This document shows positions 63,501-64,000 of a stretch of 64,000 nt of DNA, one piece after another (position 1 is the first letter of the stretch; each line of letters opens with the position of its first letter). The stretch comes from Acanthopleura granulata (taxonomy: Eukaryota; Mollusca; Polyplacophora; Chitonida; Chitonidae). Location of the stretch: the NCBI GenBank assembly GCA_016165875.1, contig JABBOT010000001.1, positions 39,298,252 through 39,362,251 of the forward strand, read 5' to 3'. The notes beneath the pieces are model-generated. The model made no database searches. It was not told the origin of the DNA and saw nothing but the letters and a program-made list of their open reading frames with translations. The position numbers and the translations under genes were made by a program.

Positions 63501-63634
63501 ATTGTCGGAAGACGAACCTTTATAGACTGGCTGATCTCATTTTGAAATGTGTGTTTTATTTTCAGCATTTCCTGTTGAGGTCGGAGTGCGAGTATTTGAT
63601 ACGACAAGGCATCCTGGAACACATCGTCCACTAA
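54477..63634 (+). CDS. GINS1: GINS1/PSF1, GINS complex subunit 1, 7 exons
   Basis: Exons 54477-54551, 56430-56494, 57901-57996, 58337-58427, 58858-58974, 61449-61523 and 63566-63634 join to 195 aa; human PSF1 has 196. Seen: N-terminal [91 protein letters not shown], the C-terminal B-domain [19 protein letters not shown] and final LEHIVH. Known role: part of the SLD5-PSF1-PSF2-PSF3 complex that joins CDC45 and MCM2-7 in the CMG helicase; needed for replication initiation and fork progress in the nucleus. The ATG has A at -3 and starts the family's normal N-terminus. An ATTAAA at 63707-63712 suggests a 3' UTR of about 100 bp. The CCAAT/E2F-like promoter fits S-phase control, which is inference. 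Confidence 0.97.
54692..54848. mobile_element. Foldback element in GINS1 intron 1
   Basis: Left arm GCCAAATGGGCATTGCAGAA then GTCTCTCGAGATCA up to GAGACAGGGTGG; right arm CCACCCTGTCTCGTTAAAAA then ATCACGAGAGACATCTGCAA and TGCCGATTCGGC. The arms are about 60 bp with a loop of about 33 bp. It starts only 140 bp after GINS1 exon 1. Confidence 0.85.
56047..56198 (-). mobile_element. SINE fragment in GINS1 intron 1
   Basis: TTTATTTATTTGATTGGTGT, ACGCCGTGCTCAAGAATA and CAGCATTATGGTGG match the family body; the tRNA-like head is missing. Confidence 0.75.
56430..56494 (+). CDS. GINS1: GINS1 exon 2
   Basis: Acceptor TATTTCCAG|, [20 protein letters not shown] then D and two bases of V. Of the nearby GT sites, only GATGT|GTACGT keeps the phase needed by exon 3. 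Confidence 0.93.
56628..56852 (+). mobile_element. SINE, 5'-truncated, in GINS1 intron 2
   Basis: Contains CAGCTCGGACAGACTTCC, GCTTCTGCCCCGGTTTCC, GTGAAATATTCTTGACTG and ends AATCAGATAAAT. Same family, diverged. Confidence 0.75.
57901..57996 (+). CDS. GINS1: GINS1 exon 3
   Basis: Acceptor ATGTTTCAG|, [20 protein letters not shown] then [11 protein letters not shown], donor ATCT|GTAAGG. Confidence 0.95.
58337..58427 (+). CDS. GINS1: GINS1 exon 4
   Basis: Acceptor TTTGACAG|, [20 protein letters not shown] then [10 protein letters not shown], donor GAG|GTGAGA. Confidence 0.95.
58858..58974 (+). CDS. GINS1: GINS1 exon 5
   Basis: Acceptor GTTTTCCCAG|, [20 protein letters not shown] then [19 protein letters not shown], donor GAG|GTGAGC. 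Confidence 0.96.
59010..59362 (-). mobile_element. Second tRNA-derived SINE family, near full length
   Basis: On the minus strand: GGGGACCGCCTCAGTGGTCT then AGTGGTTAGGGCGTCCGCCT (A box) and GGCTCAACCCTGGGTCGAGC (B box). It ends in the plus-strand GTGAGTGAGTGCTTGGGGTT block with CAGTCATATGACGACGAGGA. In GINS1 intron 5, 35 bp after exon 5. Confidence 0.8.
60558..61050 (+). repeat. Direct repeats in GINS1 intron 5
   Basis: TAGTTTGATGTCCTGAACAC (60567 on) and TAGTTTGACATCCTGATCAC (60901 on) start two similar blocks, each with GTGAAAAAGYG and CCCCATATTTGCA further on. A weaker third copy lies near 60775 (AATGTGAGAAAAGGTGAATT). Confidence 0.7.
61449..61523 (+). CDS. GINS1: GINS1 exon 6
   Basis: Acceptor TTTTGACAG|, [20 protein letters not shown] then TKNSQ, donor CAG|GTAGGT. 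Confidence 0.95.
62345..62457 (+). mobile_element. SINE 3' fragment in GINS1 intron 6
   Basis: CCCCGGGCTCTACCTGG, TATTCTTGAGTATGGCGT and GAAACACCAATCAAATAAAT at the end. Confidence 0.75.
63566..63634 (+). CDS. GINS1: GINS1 exon 7 and stop
   Basis: Acceptor TATTTTCAG|, [20 protein letters not shown] then VH and TAA. Confidence 0.96.
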   Translation, partial: HFLLRSECEYLIRQGILEHIVH

Positions 63635-63706
63635 GGGATGAGGATGATGAATCACAACCTACTGCAACAAAACCGTCACCACTGAATCAATCTATTTATT
63701 TTTGTA

Positions 63707-63712
63707 ATTAAA
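63707..63712 (+). terminator. GINS1 candidate polyadenylation signal ATTAAA
   Basis: First good poly(A) signal variant, 73 bp after the GINS1 stop, in an AT-rich stretch followed by T-rich and GT-containing sequence. Confidence 0.5.
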
Positions 63713-64000
63713 CTTTTATATTTGCCAAAACATGTCTGCTCTTGGTCTTATCATTATTGCTGTGGTCTCTTTAAACATTTGCATTTTCCACCTGCAGCAT
63801 GCTGGTGGAAAGCAGTAATATTTTAAAATACAGTTCAGAGATGTCAATTCGGAAATTTCAGTTAAGAAACAGTTGTGGGCTTTGGTGACATACTGTTGGT
63901 TCCGATGGTTTTCCTTTTGACTGGCTTTCCACCTAGAAACTACAAGGTGAGAGAAATTGGTAAATGTCACGTTTCATGTCTTCAGCACCGCACTTCACTA
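63713..64000. other. Region downstream of GINS1
   Basis: No recognised gene. An 84-codon open frame on the minus strand (63970-63716) has no family motif. Confidence 0.5.

Overview
The window is animal nuclear DNA, AT-rich and intron-rich. Repeats carrying a body of the type TACTCAAGAATATTTCACTT, GGTGGGAGGAAACCGGGCAG and an (AAATA)n tail are familiar from molluscs, so a gastropod or bivalve is the best guess; this is inference from repeat style. No prokaryotic or viral gene was recognised.

Three protein-coding genes were rebuilt exon by exon, with GT/AG boundaries and compatible phases. (1) A RhoU (Wrch-1)-type small GTPase on the minus strand: 3 coding exons between 37653 and 23399, 263 aa, two introns of 6-7 kb. 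(2) ABHD12, a membrane serine hydrolase (lysophosphatidylserine lipase), on the minus strand: 11 clear coding exons between 52675 and 42045 (336 aa), plus a likely 5' exon at 54213-54096. The triad Ser182/Asp269/His308 has the same spacing (87 and 39 residues) as human Ser246/Asp333/His372. (3) GINS1/PSF1, a subunit of the GINS replication helicase complex, on the plus strand: 7 exons between 54477 and 63634, 195 aa, essentially the family length.

ABHD12 and GINS1 lie head to head with only about 260 bp between their putative start codons. The gap holds two CCAAT boxes in opposite orientations and a GC box. From general knowledge the human genes are also neighbours and divergent (20p11.21), so this looks like a very old gene pair with a possible bidirectional promoter. 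ABHD12 exon 1 seems to carry a one-base frameshift, and GINS1 exon 1 holds an out-of-frame upstream ORF.

Layout: 1-20.7 kb holds no gene I can identify, only weak ORFs, minisatellites, foldback elements and SINE-like repeats. 20.7-23.4 kb is the likely RhoU 3' UTR. 23.4-37.7 kb is the RhoU gene, whose introns carry 23-bp and 51-bp minisatellites. 37.7-39.5 kb is the RhoU upstream region and intergenic DNA. 39.5-54.2 kb is ABHD12 with a long probable 3' UTR and many SINE copies. 54.2-54.5 kb is the shared promoter. 54.5-63.7 kb is GINS1. The three genes have unrelated biochemical roles; the only sign of a functional link is the shared ABHD12/GINS1 promoter. I found no obviously new multi-gene system. 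The most interesting items are the conserved divergent pair, the foldback elements on both sides of its promoter, and the minisatellites that stay open in frame on both strands.
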